Of a stretch of DNA of 64,000 bases, positions 61,686 to 64,000 are shown piece by piece. The notes under the pieces were generated by a model. That model was given only the letters and a program-made list of their open reading frames with translations, had not been told where the DNA came from and searched no databases. Position 1 is the first letter of the stretch, and each line of letters opens with the position of its first letter. Position numbers and translations under genes: made by a program. The stretch covers positions 930,001 through 994,000 of the forward strand of contig JBCAMK010000001.1 of the NCBI GenBank assembly GCA_038503065.1, written 5' to 3'. This stretch comes from Paragyromitra xinjiangensis. Its lineage: Eukaryota > Ascomycota > Pezizomycetes > Pezizales > Discinaceae.

Positions 61686-63167
61686 TCAGACGTCAATCGT
61701 TTCGCTATCGGATTGACCAGCTAGCGTTTCGCTACCAGATTCCCATACAGAATGGTTGTCATCAATCGGGCTTCTAGAGCCGGAAGAGATCGATGATGAT
61801 GATCCCACAGTCCACTCGTCGTCTTCAGAATGATAATTCCCGTCAAAGTCGTTCAAGGCATAAGAGTAATCGTGAGAATAATTATTGCCGATTTCCAGGA
61901 AGTCATAATCCCAACGGAATTCCTTGTCAGGCTGGAGTCTAGCCAAGAATTTTGTCTTAGCGACATGGAAAATTGACGCAGCCACTAGAAAACTGTTAGT
62001 CACGTGGTATGGAAATGGAGAATACAGGAAACGTACAAAAGCTGCCAGCAATCAAATCAACAGCATAGTGGTGCTGAAGATAAAGAGTTGCCCACCAGAT
62101 CCACAGGATGTAGGCGTGGAGAACCCACTTTGCGCGAGGGAAAACGTGACTCAAGAACAGAACCTCTAGAGTTGCCCATCCTGCGTGCAAGGACGGCATA
62201 GCCCCAAAAACCACAGGAGAAGCTGTAAAACCTGACGTATATAGATCGATACCAAATAGTTGATCGATTCGTGCGAGTCCTGCAGGAGAACCAGGCATGG
62301 AGTAGTTGGCCGGAGCCATTCCGTGCAAGTTCTCATACCAAGGCGGTGCACATGGGAAAAGCAACTGAAGCGTAACACCAATGATGTTCATGTAACCGAA
62401 ACTGCGACCGAAGACTGGCAAAGTTCCCGGAGCCGCAAAAACGAATAGAATGATACCACAAACAAAAGGCCCGCCGAAATGGATGATCCCATAAGGGAGC
62501 CAAGCAAGGATGTCCAGAAAGACGTTGGTATTTTTCGACAAAATATTACTCAGATTGGCACCATAAATGATATTTTCTAGAGCGGGTAGAACATTGACCC
62601 AGATAGGCGGACGCCATTCAACGGGGATAAACCTGCATCGATAATGATGTGACGTGAGCTGGTGGTCCATGCTTGGTAATGACAACACGGGAAAGCCGGG
62701 TTCCGTGCACGTGATAATCATCAAAAGACAGTCATGACATACCTGCAGGAATAAAACAATACCAACCAACTGGCAATAGGAAGAAAGGGCAGAAAAAATT
62801 GTCGAGTGATCGGTAAGATTAAGGATAGAATTATTAAAGTCGATATTAAAGTTTTAACGAGCGCCCCGGGTTGTTCGATTACGGATAAGGAGAATATGCC
62901 CAGTATAGCTAAGATCAGGTATTGGCCATCCCAGAACGACCAACGATGAGCCCGTAGAGATCGAAGCGTATCCGCAGGATTCCAAGACGTCTGCAGTGTC
63001 GCAAGATTTGATCCTGGCGACTGACCGCTCCTCATTCGAGACCCAAATCTCCTTCTTATACGGTTGAGGCTCGGTATCGAAGGCCATCCCATCAAATTCT
63101 GCTTGGTGAATGTTGTGGAATGAGTATCCAGCATTGCTGGAAACATTTTTGATCTCGGAGACTTCAT
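61686..63167 (-). CDS. AUR1: Inositol phosphorylceramide synthase catalytic subunit AUR1
   Basis: Golgi enzyme that moves phosphoinositol from phosphatidylinositol to ceramide; essential in fungi and the target of aureobasidin A. Begins MKSPRSKMFPAMLDTHS. Two main introns: one after the first hydrophobic block (ending LASWLVLFYSCR or similar) and one before the tail. Conserved blocks: LFPCAPPWYENLHGMAPANY, GSPAGLARIDQLFGIDLYT, and the PAP2-like catalytic motifs SPVVFGAMPSLHAGW and HHYAVDLIAGS (the two catalytic His and Asp). About six to eight membrane helices. The C-terminal tail is acidic and Ser-rich (DDEWTVGSSSSISSGS), ending DSETIDV. Confidence 0.95.
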
Positions 63168-64000
63168 CTTGAGCTCGTCACTATGAAAGACGTTTTAGAG
63201 CTGAGTTTCGAGATGGGAGGCAAGCAGCGCTGAGATGACGTCTGGTTTCTTTGTGCGTGAACGCTGCTCGACGCAAGGAGAGCCAGAGGAAGGGCGAAGA
63301 AGATGTAGAAAGGATGTTGACAAAGAAGGAGATTACAAACGCGAATCTTCTTCTAAAGAGGCGAACAAATGGGTGAGCGAGCCGGACGGGGGGGAGGAAA
63401 AGGGAAGGAAGTGGAAGGTACAGAGACTAAGTACCTTGTGTCGCCCATTGTTTGACCTACTCAGCGAACACGCACCGCAACCGCCTACCACTTAGAACAC
63501 AGCAGCGCCGGGCGAGCCTTGACCCTGGTAGCTCTCTAATCTCCCGCTCTCCTTATATTTGCCTAGATCGATACTCCTTATCCTCAAGATACTCTAAAAG
63601 TTGACTCTTTAGGATCCTGGTGCAGATTGCTCATAAGATCACCACATCTTTTTCGCTCAACTATACATTGCGAAATGAGGATGGAGTTCGAAAACAAACT
63701 GACCTCAACAGTTTTGCGACTCTGTGTCACTCAGGAACACACCCTTCCTCCACCACCATCATCATCTGCATGGCTATGTACTCCTCACAGCTGCTCGCGT
63801 GATTTGTGGAACCCGCATACTCGCCTTTTGCGCGTCTAACGGGTTCCGTCATAACTGACCATTCGCAATAGCAACCCACATCAATCATCCTCGCCAAGAG
63901 CGAATTAGAAAGAAAAAAAGATTTTTTTTCTCTCACTTAGGCCAAGGTAGTTAGGCCACGCGATTTTAATCCTCTGCCGTATTCACGAAGCGCCCCGCAA
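63168..64000. other. Region upstream of AUR1
   Basis: AUR1 promoter side. A plus-strand frame at 63235-63495 is Lys/Glu/Arg-rich and low in complexity; no support. Nothing else recognised to the window end. Confidence 0.4.

Noticed and set aside
63235..63495. 86-aa Lys/Glu-rich plus-strand ORF upstream of AUR1
   Set aside because: Low complexity and located in the AUR1 upstream region; no evidence of a gene.

Overview
The window is nuclear chromosomal DNA from a filamentous ascomycete (Pezizomycotina). The evidence is short GT..AG introns of about 50-80 bp with CTAAC/CTAAT branch sites, several per gene, and a dense set of fungal housekeeping genes on both strands (PRP5, THS1, AUR1, ELP3, CFT2, STH1, AAR2) next to fungus-specific transporters (MUP1 and ENA families). 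The species cannot be read from the sequence alone. No transposon, CRISPR, phage or obvious secondary-metabolite cluster was seen.

Layout. 1-9.3 kb: 3' part of an unrecognised gene with an apparent one-base frameshift, an EST1/SMG7-like gene (also with an apparent one-base frameshift) and adenosine kinase on the minus strand. 10.7-19.2 kb: two large plus-strand nuclear genes, the SNF2-type remodeller ATPase STH1 (HSA, helicase, bromodomain) and the pre-mRNA 3'-end factor CFT2. 20.2-25 kb: minus-strand MUP1-like permease and ELP3. 25.3-29.9 kb: P5B ATPase (YPK9), divergent from ELP3. 30.4-33.5 kb: a cyclopropane-fatty-acid-synthase-like methyltransferase, a tiny three-exon complex I subunit gene (53 aa, minus) and an F-box/ankyrin gene. 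33.7-34.6 kb: a BET5 (TRAPP subunit) pseudogene. 35.4-39.2 kb: ENA-type Na+/K+ ATPase with a 6-nt microexon. 39.8-51.4 kb: five minus-strand features in tandem, namely THS1, PRP5, a DYRK-like kinase, an unknown protein and their spacers. 51.5-55.7 kb: gene-poor, with palindromes, simple repeats and a decayed ORF. 55.7-63.2 kb: a small dsRBM-like gene, then SCN1-like TatD hydrolase, AAR2 and AUR1, all minus.

The genes do not form one pathway. Several serve RNA biology (PRP5 and AAR2 in splicing, CFT2 in 3'-end formation, ELP3 in tRNA wobble modification, THS1 in tRNA charging, EST1/SMG7-like in telomere or mRNA decay), and several serve membranes and ion balance (YPK9, ENA, AUR1, CFA-like enzyme). 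I found no clear new multi-gene system. The most notable observations are the BET5 pseudogene, the 6-nt ENA microexon, the hidden 53-aa complex I gene, and frame breaks that suggest either real decay or homopolymer errors in the assembly. Exon boundaries are my own reading of splice signals and reading frame; no transcript data were available.
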